A stretch of DNA of 64,000 nt from JBBBNV01 sp037137075 (GTDB lineage Bacteria; Bacillota; Bacilli; Paenibacillales; NBRC-103111). Shown here piece by piece: positions 8,656 through 15,880 of the stretch. The position numbers and the translations under genes are program-made. The stretch covers positions 310,001 to 374,000 of the forward strand of contig NZ_JBBBNV010000001.1 of assembly GCF_037137075.1 (NCBI RefSeq), in the 5' to 3' direction. Numbering within the stretch: position 1 is the first letter of the stretch; every line of letters starts with the position of its first letter. The notes beneath the pieces were generated by a model, which did not search any database, had not been told where the DNA came from, and saw only the letters and a program-made list of their open reading frames with translations.

Positions 8656-9174
8656 TTATTTTGTTACTTCCGATACTTCAATGTGATTTCGCTCTGCAAA
8701 CTCGCGCAAATCCTCCGTCATGCGTTGAACAGGAAACAGGTTGAAAGGCTTGCTGAACACCCAGCGCTGACCTTTTCCTGCCGGTTCAATCTGAACGTAG
8801 CTTGGCGCAAGCACAATTTTGGCTACTTCTGAAGCTTCAATCCGTTTTTCCCGGTTCCATCGACGTGTCGCAAGGAACGCCTTGCCGATTTTCAAATAAG
8901 GACGTTTCAGGAAAAAGATAAACAAACCAAGTAAAAAGTAGGCGATAACCGTAAACCAATACCAGCCATCCTGCAGTTCCGTTCCGACGTAGGCTACAAA
9001 CATGAATAAGGAGACCCCCCACAGCAATACGCTGTAAAGAATACTCCTTCCCCGATGGATAATTCCCCCGTCCGCAGCTTTGCCGCTTTGGATCGCCTGC
9101 TGGCCTGATTTACCGCGCACTTTATTGACTTGCTTTGTATTTTTTTGAACCATTCGTTCCCACTTGCGAGACAT
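8656..9174 (-). CDS. Conserved small membrane protein of unknown function
   Basis: A 172-residue protein. It begins with a basic, lysine/arginine-rich cytoplasmic tail of about 40 residues, followed by two hydrophobic helices in close succession (about residues 44-63 and 70-88) that form a hairpin, then a positively charged linker (KRPYLKIG...RRWNREKR) and a C-terminal soluble region of about 60 residues. I do not recognise the family. GAAAGGGG precedes the ATG. It lies between the ynzC-like gene and the HAD phosphatase on the same strand. No catalytic motif is visible. Confidence 0.7.
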   Translation of the reverse strand: MSRKWERMVQKNTKQVNKVRGKSGQQAIQSGKAADGGIIHRGRSILYSVLLWGVSLFMFVAYVGTELQDGWYWFTVIAYFLLGLFIFFLKRPYLKIGKAFLATRRWNREKRIEASEVAKIVLAPSYVQIEPAGKGQRWVFSKPFNLFPVQRMTEDLREFAERNHIEVSEVTK

Positions 9175-9258
9175 ACCGTTCCCCTTTCACTGCGTTCATT
9201 GCTTCCCTTAAAGCGCTGCCTTTTTGCTGAAAGGCCCTAGAAATCCTTAACCACAGTC

Positions 9259-9444
9259 TTAATGCGGCTTGACATCATCAACAATTTCAATGTTGTCCAG
9301 CTGATTCTTTAACGATTGCCGGATGCCCGCCAAGTACTGGCGGCGCAAATCATCCCGCTCAGCAAGCTCTTCTTTGGTAAGTCCTGTTGTTTTGGCTTTT
9401 CGGGCCAATTCATTAATACGTGCGATCTTTTGGTCATCAATCAT
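9259..9444 (-). CDS. DUF896 protein (YnzC-like)
   Basis: A 61-residue soluble, highly charged helical protein with the DUF896 signature: an initial I-x-R-I-N-E-L-A-R-K-x-K segment, GLTKEELAERDDLRRQYL, and a C-terminal RQSLKNQLDNIEIVD. GGAGG lies just before the ATG. In B. subtilis ynzC follows yneA and yneB in the SOS-induced operon next to lexA. Here the yneB resolvase-like gene is missing: only about 100 non-coding bases separate this gene from yneA. The function is unknown; SOS control is inferred from position and known synteny. Confidence 0.88.
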   Translation of the reverse strand: MIDDQKIARINELARKAKTTGLTKEELAERDDLRRQYLAGIRQSLKNQLDNIEIVDDVKPH

Positions 9445-9547
9445 TGGCTTCCTCCGTTACACAAGATATACCTTCTTACTCTGACATGCCGCAGCGCTGC
9501 TTGTCAAGTTTTCTACCCGTGTAAGCCGTACTTCTTGTGCTTTCGTT

Positions 9548-9925
9548 TCAAAATGGAAGAACAAGCGTTTGTCCGATAGTTATTGTGCTTCCCTTCAGCT
9601 TGTTGATGCGCTTCAGATGATACACGCTTTCCCGGATATCCGCATCCTTCGGACCGTATTCCCGGGCAATCGACCAGAGCGTATCTCCCGCCGCCACAAT
9701 CACTGCTTTTGAATGTCCATGGGGTGTGGCGTGTCCGTTCTTATCTGTATCTGAAGCCTCGCCGGGAGCTTCTTCCTGCACCTGCTCCACCGTATCGGAC
9801 TGCGCCTCTCCGCTTTCACCGTACGCCTGCACGAGCGCCCCGCACAAAAAGCTGAGCCCTATCATGCAAATAAAGAAAATAACCTTCAGAATATGTTTAT
9901 TACGCTGTGCGTTTATGTGTTCCAT
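9548..9925 (-). CDS. yneA: YneA-like SOS cell-division inhibitor with LysM domain
   Basis: A 125-residue protein with an N-terminal membrane or signal segment (VIFFICMIGLSFLCGALVQAYG), an acidic linker rich in Glu, Asp and His, and a C-terminal LysM domain (IVAAGDTLWSIAREYG ... INKLKG ... IGQTLVLPF). In B. subtilis YneA is induced by DNA damage, crosses the membrane and delays septation. The start at 9925 is chosen because GGAGTGA precedes it; an in-frame upstream codon at 9943 lacks a site. LexA boxes (9938-9951, 9976-9989, 10005-10018) lie directly upstream, the first within about 13 bases of the start codon. Divergent lexA completes the classic arrangement. Confidence 0.92.
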   Translation of the reverse strand: MEHINAQRNKHILKVIFFICMIGLSFLCGALVQAYGESGEAQSDTVEQVQEEAPGEASDTDKNGHATPHGHSKAVIVAAGDTLWSIAREYGPKDADIRESVYHLKRINKLKGSTITIGQTLVLPF

Positions 9926-9937
9926 TTCGCTCACTCC

Positions 9938-9951
9938 AAACAAGTGTTCTT
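9938..9951. promoter_or_regulatory. LexA box 1 (yneA side)
   Basis: AAACAAGTGTTCTT, read as AAGAACACTTGTTT on the other strand, fits GAAC-N4-GTTY. It overlaps the yneA ribosome-binding region. Confidence 0.7.
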
Positions 9952-9975
9952 ATTAACTCTTGTACATATCCTAAC

Positions 9976-9989
9976 AAGAACACTTGTTT
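9976..9989. promoter_or_regulatory. LexA box 2 (yneA side)
   Basis: AAGAACACTTGTTT is the exact inverted copy of the 14 bases at 9938-9951. Confidence 0.7.
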
Positions 9990-10004
9990 CCGTCAATATA
10001 GTTA

Positions 10005-10018
10005 CGAACATATTTTCG
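10005..10018. promoter_or_regulatory. LexA box 3 (between yneA and lexA)
   Basis: CGAACATATTTTCG differs by one base from the B. subtilis consensus palindrome CGAACATATGTTCG. Confidence 0.75.
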
Positions 10019-10065
10019 CATTTTATTTCACGTTTTTGGCGCGTTTAAAACACTTTCTACTTATT

Positions 10066-10079
10066 AGAACTTATGTTTG
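10066..10079. promoter_or_regulatory. LexA box 4 (lexA -35 region)
   Basis: AGAACTTATGTTTG (GAAC-N4-GTTT) overlaps the lexA -35 hexamer. Confidence 0.7.
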
Positions 10080-10105
10080 TACGAACTCCGGTTCTGTGGT
10101 ATACT
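10077..10105 (+). promoter_or_regulatory. lexA promoter
   Basis: TTGTAC (10077-10082) and TATACT (10100-10105) are 17 bases apart. LexA box 4 covers the -35 and box 5 fills the spacer, which is the expected layout for autorepression. Confidence 0.75.
10082..10095. promoter_or_regulatory. LexA box 5 (lexA spacer)
   Basis: CGAACTCCGGTTCT has perfect GAAC and GTTC half-sites four bases apart. Confidence 0.8.
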
Positions 10106-10113
10106 TTGGATAT

Positions 10114-10127
10114 AGTACATATGTTTG
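10114..10127. promoter_or_regulatory. Weak LexA-like site before lexA start
   Basis: AGTACATATGTTTG resembles the consensus with one degraded half-site. It lies just before the GGGGAG ribosome site of lexA. Confidence 0.35.
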
Positions 10128-10138
10128 GGGAGATGGCT

Positions 10139-10765
10139 ATGGGTAAAATATCAAACCGTCAACAAGCGATTCTTGATTTTATTAAGAACGAAGTACGCGA
10201 GAAAGGCTATCCGCCCTCCGTTCGTGAAATCGGAGAAGCCGTCGGCCTAGCCTCCAGCTCCACCGTTCACGGACATTTGGACCGCCTTGAGAAGAAGGGA
10301 CTTATTCGACGCGATCCGACGAAGCCCCGCGCTATCGAAGTGCTGAACAACGATGATGCATTCGGTGACTTTGCCCTCTCCGTTTCTCGAGTGCCGATTC
10401 TGGGGAAAGTCGCTGCAGGGCAACCAATTACCGCCGCCGAGAACATCGAGGATTATTTTCCGCTTCCTGCCGATTTTACTCGTGATGAAGAAGTGTTTGT
10501 CTTGAATGTTGTCGGGGATAGTATGATTGAGGTCGGCATCCGCAACGGCGATATGGTAATCGTACGCCAGCAAGCCACTGCCAATAACGGGGATATCGTC
10601 GTTGCTCTGAATGAGGATGATGAGGCTACCGTCAAGACGTTTTACAAGGAAAAGGACCACATTCGTCTGCAGCCGGAAAATTCAACAATGGAGCCGATTC
10701 TTTTGACGCAAGTCACCATTTTAGGTAAAGTCATTGGCTTGTTCCGCGATTTTCGCCGGATGTAG
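10139..10765 (+). CDS. lexA: SOS repressor LexA
   Basis: A 208-residue repressor that blocks SOS genes until RecA-stimulated self-cleavage. The N-terminal winged helix (residues 1-65) closely matches B. subtilis LexA, including KGYPPSVREIGEAVGLASSS and the recognition helix. The C-terminal S24 peptidase domain holds the Ala93-Gly94 cleavage bond (KVAAGQP), catalytic Ser128 (VGDSM) and Lys166 (TVKTF). The start at 10139 (MGKIS) lies six bases after GGGGAG; an in-frame ATG at 10133 abuts that site, and 10073 would read through the promoter. Several LexA boxes on the shared upstream region indicate autoregulation together with yneA. Confidence 0.98.
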   Translation: MGKISNRQQAILDFIKNEVREKGYPPSVREIGEAVGLASSSTVHGHLDRLEKKGLIRRDPTKPRAIEVLNNDDAFGDFALSVSRVPILGKVAAGQPITAAENIEDYFPLPADFTRDEEVFVLNVVGDSMIEVGIRNGDMVIVRQQATANNGDIVVALNEDDEATVKTFYKEKDHIRLQPENSTMEPILLTQVTILGKVIGLFRDFRRM

Positions 10766-10784
10766 CACATAAACAAGCACAAAT

Positions 10785-10829
10785 AAACAAACACCCGCCA
10801 GCATAAATGCCGGTCGGGCGTTTGTTTTG
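10785..10829 (+). terminator. Intrinsic terminator after lexA
   Basis: AACAAACACCCG pairs with CGGGCGTTTGTT around an inner GCATAAATGC hairpin and is followed by T residues. Confidence 0.85.
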
Positions 10830-10910
10830 CAAGCAGCGTTAACCTGGAAGTGCTGCATTACCTGTTCATCTATCATTTTTTGGTAGTTTTGTTTGATAGT
10901 GTTGTTTCAT

Positions 10911-11062
10911 TATAATTAATGACCAGCACTACCCGCTCTGCTGCCAAGGCGGTGCAACGCTTGATGCGTGTCAATTGCGGAAAGAAGCGCCTCAAAGTAA
11001 TGGCGTGGTAATCGCGTAGTAATCGCGCCTTGCCTTATCAGGCAGGGCGCTTTATGCTTTTT
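10911..11062 (+). ncRNA. Candidate small RNA between lexA and glnA
   Basis: A perfect TATAAT (10911-10916) with only a weak -35 precedes about 110 bases without a frame. These end in an 11-bp stem (11025-11035 with 11040-11050, loop TATC) and the T-rich tract TTTATGCTTTTT. lexA already has its own terminator upstream and glnA faces the other way, so this second plus-strand terminator needs its own transcript. No known RNA family was recognised. Confidence 0.35.
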
Positions 11063-11130
11063 CCTCTATTCTTGGCATTCCCCTGCCACACTTCCATTTT
11101 TTCGGACTGTAAACTAAACCATCGGACTTG

Positions 11131-11180
11131 AACAAACAGAATCCCCGCCAGCCATCAGCTAGCGGGGATTCCATTTGTTC
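11131..11180 (-). terminator. Terminator after glnA
   Basis: GAATCCCCGC pairs with GCGGGGATTC across a short AGC/GCT inner stem, flanked by AACAAA / TTTGTT. It lies 55 bases past the glnA stop. Confidence 0.85.
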
Positions 11181-11234
11181 ATCACAATTATCCATGCTTG
11201 GAGCTGCTTGTATACACTCCCGACATGAAATGTC

Positions 11235-12563
11235 TTAATACAGCGTCAAGTATTGGTCACGTTCCCATTGATGCACTTGGGTACGGAATATATCCCATTC
11301 AATTTCCTTCAGCTCGTAGAAGTGAGCCAGCGCATGGTCGCCCAGAGCTTCGCAGATGACTTCGTCTGTCAGCAATTCGTCAAGCGCCTGCTTCAGATCG
11401 AGCGGCAGGCTTGGAATGCCTTGCTCTTCGCGCTCTTCTTCCGTCATAACGTAGATGTTGCGGTCAGTTGGCGCCGGAAGAGCCATTTTATTCTTGATGC
11501 CGTCAAGTCCTGCGAACAGCATAACCGCCAGAGCCAAATACGGATTGGCTGTCGGGTCCGGATTCCGTACTTCAATCCGAGTGCTGAGGCCGCGGGATGC
11601 CGGAATACGAACCATCGGGCTGCGGTTGCTGGCAGACCAGGCTACATAGCAAGGCGCTTCATAACCAGGCACAAGGCGCTTATAGGAGTTGACCGTCGGG
11701 TTGGTTACCGCTGCAAATGAACGGGCATGCTTCAAAATACCTGCCATAAAGTAACGCGCCGATGCACTCAGGCCGAGACGGTCTTTCTCATCGTAGAACG
11801 CATTATCGTTGCCTTTAAAGAGTGAGATGTGGCAGTGCATTCCGGAGCCGTTCATGCCGAACAGCGGCTTCGGCATGAACGTTGCATGAAGGCCATGCTG
11901 GCGGGCCACCGTTTTTACTACCAGCTTGAAGGTTTGAATTTGGTCGGCCGCCTTCAAAGCATTGGCATATTTGAAATCGATTTCATGCTGTCCCGGCGCA
12001 ACCTCGTGGTGAGATGCTTCGATCTCGAAGCCCATTTCTTCCAGTGTGAGCACGATTTCACGACGGCAGTTCTCGCCAAGGTCTGTCGGCGCAAGGTCGA
12101 AGTACCCGCCTTGGTCATTCAGCTCATTGGTCGGATTTCCTTTTTCATCGGTTTTGAACAGGAAAAACTCCGGCTCCGGGCCGACATTCATTGCCGTATA
12201 GCCCATTTCTTCCGCTTCCTTCAGACAGCGCTTCAAAATTCCGCGCGGATCTCCAGGGAACGGGCGTCCGTCCGGCAAATAAATATCACAAATCAAACGT
12301 GCCACGCGATCCTCTGTCACCCATGGGAATACGACCCAAGTATCCAGATCCGGGTACAGGTACATATCGGATTCTTCGATCCGGACATAGCCCTCAATGG
12401 AGGAGCCGTCAAACATCATTTTGTTATCAAGCGCTTTCTCCAGCTGGCTGACGGGAATTTCAACGTTTTTAATCGTTCCGAGCAGATCGGTGAACTGCAG
12501 GCGAATAAAACGTACGTTTTGTTCTTTGGCAATGCGCATAATATCCTGTTTTGTGTAAGCCAA
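11235..12563 (-). CDS. glnA: Glutamine synthetase, type I-alpha
   Basis: A 442-residue enzyme that makes glutamine from glutamate, ammonia and ATP, and also acts as a nitrogen signal to GlnR in Bacillales. Family blocks are in place: MFDGSSIEGYVRIEESDM, GPEPEFFLF, NDQGGYFDLAPTDLGENCRR, ASHHEVAPGQHEIDF, NGSGMHCHISLF, NPTVNSYKRLVPGYEAP and RSPMVRIPA. The length and the lack of an adenylylation-site insertion fit GSI-alpha. The start is a TTG at 12563: AGGAGG lies seven bases before it and the product begins M-A-Y like relatives; a TTG at 12569 is only two bases from that site. It follows glnR by 130 bases and probably shares the glnR promoter and GlnR control. Confidence 0.97.
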   Translation of the reverse strand: MAYTKQDIMRIAKEQNVRFIRLQFTDLLGTIKNVEIPVSQLEKALDNKMMFDGSSIEGYVRIEESDMYLYPDLDTWVVFPWVTEDRVARLICDIYLPDGRPFPGDPRGILKRCLKEAEEMGYTAMNVGPEPEFFLFKTDEKGNPTNELNDQGGYFDLAPTDLGENCRREIVLTLEEMGFEIEASHHEVAPGQHEIDFKYANALKAADQIQTFKLVVKTVARQHGLHATFMPKPLFGMNGSGMHCHISLFKGNDNAFYDEKDRLGLSASARYFMAGILKHARSFAAVTNPTVNSYKRLVPGYEAPCYVAWSASNRSPMVRIPASRGLSTRIEVRNPDPTANPYLALAVMLFAGLDGIKNKMALPAPTDRNIYVMTEEEREEQGIPSLPLDLKQALDELLTDEVICEALGDHALAHFYELKEIEWDIFRTQVHQWERDQYLTLY

Positions 12564-12693
12564 ATGCAACGCCTCCTAGGGTGGATATATTCCTTTATCT
12601 AATGCTAGATTGTCGGCCTTATCGCCCTTTATCGCAGGGACGGGCCTGTGTGCGAGCCAAATCGAATGGCGGAGCAATTCGCACGCATACGGT

Positions 12694-13101
12694 CTAGTGG
12701 AAAAACCTCGACAGCTCTCCTTGAATCAGTGAAACCTGGCCCGGCCGTTTACCGGTCAGCAGCTGCTGCTTCAGCATCTTGTGCAGCTGGGAATCCGTCA
12801 GCTCCCTGCGCTTCACCTCGGTTTGTTCATTGATGACAGTCGCTTCTTCGGATTCGGCGTCCATTGGCTTGACGACCTGCTTAATCCCGGCGATATTGAC
12901 GCCTTTTTCAATCAACGCTTTAATTTCCAGCAGCCGTTCAACGTCGTTGAACGAGAACAGACGCTGGTTTCCGGATGTACGGGCCGGAATAATTAATTCA
13001 TGTTGTTCATAGTATCGAATCTGTCTTGCCGTTAAGTCGGTCAGCTTCATAACAATACCAATCGGGAACAATGCCATATTACGGCGTAAATCGTCACTCA
13101 T
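12694..13101 (-). CDS. glnR: GlnR, MerR-family nitrogen repressor
   Basis: A 135-residue repressor of glnRA and other nitrogen genes, active when complexed with feedback-inhibited glutamine synthetase. The N-terminus RRNMALFPIGIVMKLTDLTA and the winged-helix block RQIRYYEQHELIIPARTSGNQRLF match B. subtilis GlnR closely. A dimer helix follows, then a tail with SLIQGELSRFFH that fits the region contacting GlnA. The start at 13101 gives the family N-terminus MSDDLRR and has GGAGTG upstream; a GTG at 13110 would add three residues. A GlnR box and a sigma-A promoter lie just upstream and overlap the end of the ynbB-like gene. Confidence 0.97.
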   Translation of the reverse strand: MSDDLRRNMALFPIGIVMKLTDLTARQIRYYEQHELIIPARTSGNQRLFSFNDVERLLEIKALIEKGVNIAGIKQVVKPMDAESEEATVINEQTEVKRRELTDSQLHKMLKQQLLTGKRPGQVSLIQGELSRFFH

Positions 13102-13132
13102 TTGCACCACTCCAAAACTGTGTGATAACTAC

Positions 13133-13161
13133 ATTGTAGCGTTATATTTTAAATGTGTCAA
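13133..13161 (-). promoter_or_regulatory. glnRA promoter
   Basis: On the minus strand TTGACA (13161-13156) and TACAAT (13138-13133) are exactly 17 bases apart, a near-consensus sigma-A promoter about 32 bases before the glnR start. Confidence 0.88.
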
Positions 13162-13179
13162 GGAATGTCAGGTTTTAAA

Positions 13180-13196
13180 TGTAAGAAATTGTTACA
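13180..13196. promoter_or_regulatory. GlnR operator
   Basis: TGTAAGAAATTGTTACA fits the consensus TGTNA-N7-TNACA exactly. It sits upstream of the glnR -35 box and overlaps the stop codon of the preceding gene. A TGACA half-site overlaps the -35 itself, recalling the two-site glnRA operator of B. subtilis. Confidence 0.88.
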
Positions 13197-14454
13197 TTTG
13201 TGATAAAAGCCCGGACCGCTGCATATTCCCCAGCGCTTGAATGATACCGAATTTGACGTGAGAATACGTAAGTCCACCCTGCATATACGCAATGTACGGC
13301 TCGCGGATCGGCGCGTCGGCCGACAGCTCCAGACTGCCGCCCTGAATGAAGGTTCCCGCCGCCATAATGACAGGATGCTCATAGCCCGGCATATCCCAAG
13401 GCTCAGGAACCACGTGGGAATCCACCGCCGCAGCCATCTGTATCCCTTGTACAAATGCGATCAAATGCTCGGCACAGGTGAAGCGGACGGCTTGAATCAA
13501 ATCTGTCCGCGGCACCTCCCAGGATGGTGAGGTGGCGAAGCCCAGACTGTCAAATACGCCTGACGCCAGCGTTACGCCTTTGATAGCTTGTCCGACAAAG
13601 TGCGGGGCAAGAAACAACCCTTGAAACATGCTGCGCAGCGTGCCCAGCATCGCCCCGACCTCTCCGCCGATGCCCGGGGCAGTCAGGCGGTATGCCGCCA
13701 GCTCCACGTAAGGCGATTTACCGGCGATATAACCTCCGGTGAGAGCTATGCCTCCGCCGGGATTTTTGATCAAGGAGCCTGCCATAATATCGACGCCGAC
13801 CTCCGTCGGCTCCAGCCGCTCTGTAAATTCCCCGTAACAATTATCTACGAATACAATCAGATCGGATCGGATGGACTTCACAAACGCCGTCATTTGTCCG
13901 ATTTGCTCAACGGTCAGGGACGGACGCCAATCATAGCCGCGGGAACGCTGAATGCCGATGACCTTCGTTTCCGGACGAATGCTAGCCCGTATCGCTTCAT
14001 AATCAGGGGCTCCCTCCTCGGTTAGCGGCACTTCCCGGTAGCCGACGCCCCAATCCTGCAGCGATCCCGTGCCATCCCCGGGTTTGCCGATAACTTTATG
14101 CAGCGTGTCATACGGGCGTCCGGTAATGTACAGCAGCTCGTCTCCCGGGCGCAGCAGCCCGAATAAGGCTGTGCCGATCGTATGTGTACCGGATACGAAG
14201 TGCGGACGCACAAGCGCAGCCTCCGCCCCGAATGCATCCGCATACACCAAATCCAGCACCTCGCGCCCGCGGTCATTATAGCCATACCCTGAAGACCCTG
14301 CGAAGTGGTAATCACTTACTCTATGCTTTTGAAACGCGCGGATGACCTTCCATTGGTTCGCGTCAATAATCCGTTCAATTTCCCCGAAACGGCCGGATAG
14401 GCGGCCTTCTATTTGCTCTACAAGCTGTTCCAGCTTCTCCATGCTGTATTCCAT
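13192..14454 (-). CDS. PLP-dependent methionine gamma-lyase family protein (YnbB, 'aluminium resistance')
   Basis: A 420-residue, fold-type I PLP enzyme of the YnbB family. Visible features are the FVSGTHTIGTALFGLLRPGD substrate/PLP region near residue 90, the VFVDNCYGEF strand with the PLP-ring Asp near 204, and the Schiff-base lysine Lys230 in MAGSLIKNPGGGIA. The family is annotated as methionine gamma-lyase-like or aluminium resistance, but its natural reaction is not firmly known. The ATG at 14454 lies five bases after the hflX stop, with GGGGAGAG inside the hflX end as ribosome site. The order hflX-ynbB-glnR-glnA matches B. subtilis. Its last codons overlap the GlnR operator. Confidence 0.93.
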   Translation of the reverse strand: MEYSMEKLEQLVEQIEGRLSGRFGEIERIIDANQWKVIRAFQKHRVSDYHFAGSSGYGYNDRGREVLDLVYADAFGAEAALVRPHFVSGTHTIGTALFGLLRPGDELLYITGRPYDTLHKVIGKPGDGTGSLQDWGVGYREVPLTEEGAPDYEAIRASIRPETKVIGIQRSRGYDWRPSLTVEQIGQMTAFVKSIRSDLIVFVDNCYGEFTERLEPTEVGVDIMAGSLIKNPGGGIALTGGYIAGKSPYVELAAYRLTAPGIGGEVGAMLGTLRSMFQGLFLAPHFVGQAIKGVTLASGVFDSLGFATSPSWEVPRTDLIQAVRFTCAEHLIAFVQGIQMAAAVDSHVVPEPWDMPGYEHPVIMAAGTFIQGGSLELSADAPIREPYIAYMQGGLTYSHVKFGIIQALGNMQRSGLLSQM

Positions 14455-14459
14455 TGTCG

Positions 14460-15773
14460 TTACGCTCTCCCCTGTGCCTCTTCCTTGGTTGTTGTAACCT
14501 CATAGCTGCTAAGCTTGTAGCCAAGCTGCTCATATTCCTGCTTTTTGACCCGGACCTGAAACTCCAATTGGTCGTCCTCCGCCTGCTGGTCAAGCACGTC
14601 GCCAATACGATAAAGCAAGGAAATAATATCTCCCTTTTCAGCCGGAATGCGGTAAGATACGATATCTCCCATCAAACGGTCCTCAATGGCCCTTTTCAGA
14701 CGCGCCAAATCGTCGTCAAGGTATGCGTTCACCAGAAGCGCATCTTCTCCGGCCGGTAAAAGCAGCTGCTCTTCGACGGGAAGCGTGTCAATCTTGTTAT
14801 ATACCGTCATGCTTTCTTTTTGATGGGCGCCGAGCTCCTCCAGCACCTGCTGGACGACGGCCATATGTACTTCGCGCAGGCTGCTGCCGCTGTCAACCAC
14901 ATGCAGAATAAAATCGGCCTCCGCCGCCTCCTCCAGTGTAGCGCGGAATGCTGCGACAAGGTCGTGCGGCAAATTTTGAATAAAGCCGACCGTATCGGTC
15001 AGAACAATCTCCTTGCCCCCCGGCAGCTCCAGCAGCCGCGAGGTCGGATCGAGCGTCGCAAACAGCTGGTTCTCCACCAGCACATCCGCGCCTGTCAGCC
15101 GTTTGAGCAGGGTCGATTTCCCCGCATTTGTATAGCCGACCAGAGCAACCTGGTACGCACCGACCTTTTTGCGGCGTTCGCGGTGAAGTCTGCGGTGGCG
15201 CACAACCTCCGTCAGTTGAGCCTTCAGCTCGCTAATCCGGTCGCGNNNNNNNNNNNNNNNNNNNNNNNNNNNNNNNNNACCTGGCCCCCGCGTACCGATT
15301 CCCCCGCCAAGGCGGGACAAGTTCTTGCCGTGGCCGGACAGGCGGGGCAGCAAATAGCTCAGCTGTGCCAGCTCGACCTGAATAATGCCTTCTCTTGTTT
15401 TGGCGCGCTGGGCAAAAATATCTAGAATGAGCTGCGTGCGGTCTATTATTTTTACGTCCAGCAGCTCCTCCAGATTGCGAACCTGGGCGCCGGACAGCTC
15501 CTGATCAAAAATAACGGTGGTTGCCTCAAGCGCAAGCACCTGGGCCTTCAGCTCCTCCGCCTTCCCCTTGCCGATAAACCATTTGGAATCAAACGCATCA
15601 CGCGCTTGTGTCATCGATTCCAGCACTTCGACTCCCGCCGTCTCGGCCAAACGCACGAGCTCCTCAAGCGAGTTGTTGAGCGACTCGTCGCGGTTGCTTT
15701 TCAGCTGAAGACTAACCAGAATCGCCCGATCCTTCAGTTCATGCTTTGTCTCATAGCTTGCTTCTTTGGACAT
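14460..15773 (-). CDS. hflX: GTPase HflX (interrupted by 33 N)
   Basis: A 437-residue ribosome-associated GTPase that splits or rescues stalled ribosomes under stress. It has an N-terminal HflX domain (ERLAETAG..., KWFIGKGKAEEL, FDQELSGAQVRNLEE) and a G domain with VGYTNAGKSTLLKRL (P-loop), DTVGFIQNLP (G3), and NKID (G4). Eleven residues are unknown because bases 15246-15278 are N. The flanks (GTRGPG before, RDRI after) show that the gap covers the conserved Gln/Glu/Asp/Arg-rich linker and that its length, 11 codons, is what the family needs. The start at 15773 has AAAGGAG; a longer frame from 15851 lacks a site. Confidence 0.95.
   Translation of the reverse strand: MSKEASYETKHELKDRAILVSLQLKSNRDESLNNSLEELVRLAETAGVEVLESMTQARDAFDSKWFIGKGKAEELKAQVLALEATTVIFDQELSGAQVRNLEELLDVKIIDRTQLILDIFAQRAKTREGIIQVELAQLSYLLPRLSGHGKNLSRLGGGIGTRGPGXXXXXXXXXXXRDRISELKAQLTEVVRHRRLHRERRKKVGAYQVALVGYTNAGKSTLLKRLTGADVLVENQLFATLDPTSRLLELPGGKEIVLTDTVGFIQNLPHDLVAAFRATLEEAAEADFILHVVDSGSSLREVHMAVVQQVLEELGAHQKESMTVYNKIDTLPVEEQLLLPAGEDALLVNAYLDDDLARLKRAIEDRLMGDIVSYRIPAEKGDIISLLYRIGDVLDQQAEDDQLEFQVRVKKQEYEQLGYKLSSYEVTTTKEEAQGRA
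15246..15278. other. Assembly gap (33 N)
   Basis: These 33 undetermined bases lie inside hflX. They are a multiple of three and match the expected family spacing, so no frameshift is implied. Confidence 0.95.
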
Positions 15774-15880
15774 TCGCGCTCTCCTTTTCCTGGCAAATAA
15801 CTGTCGTTTTCTGTTAGTATAACGAACTTGACAGCATAAGTACAATTTCATAGCCGTGCCGCCAAGGAATACTGGGTTTC

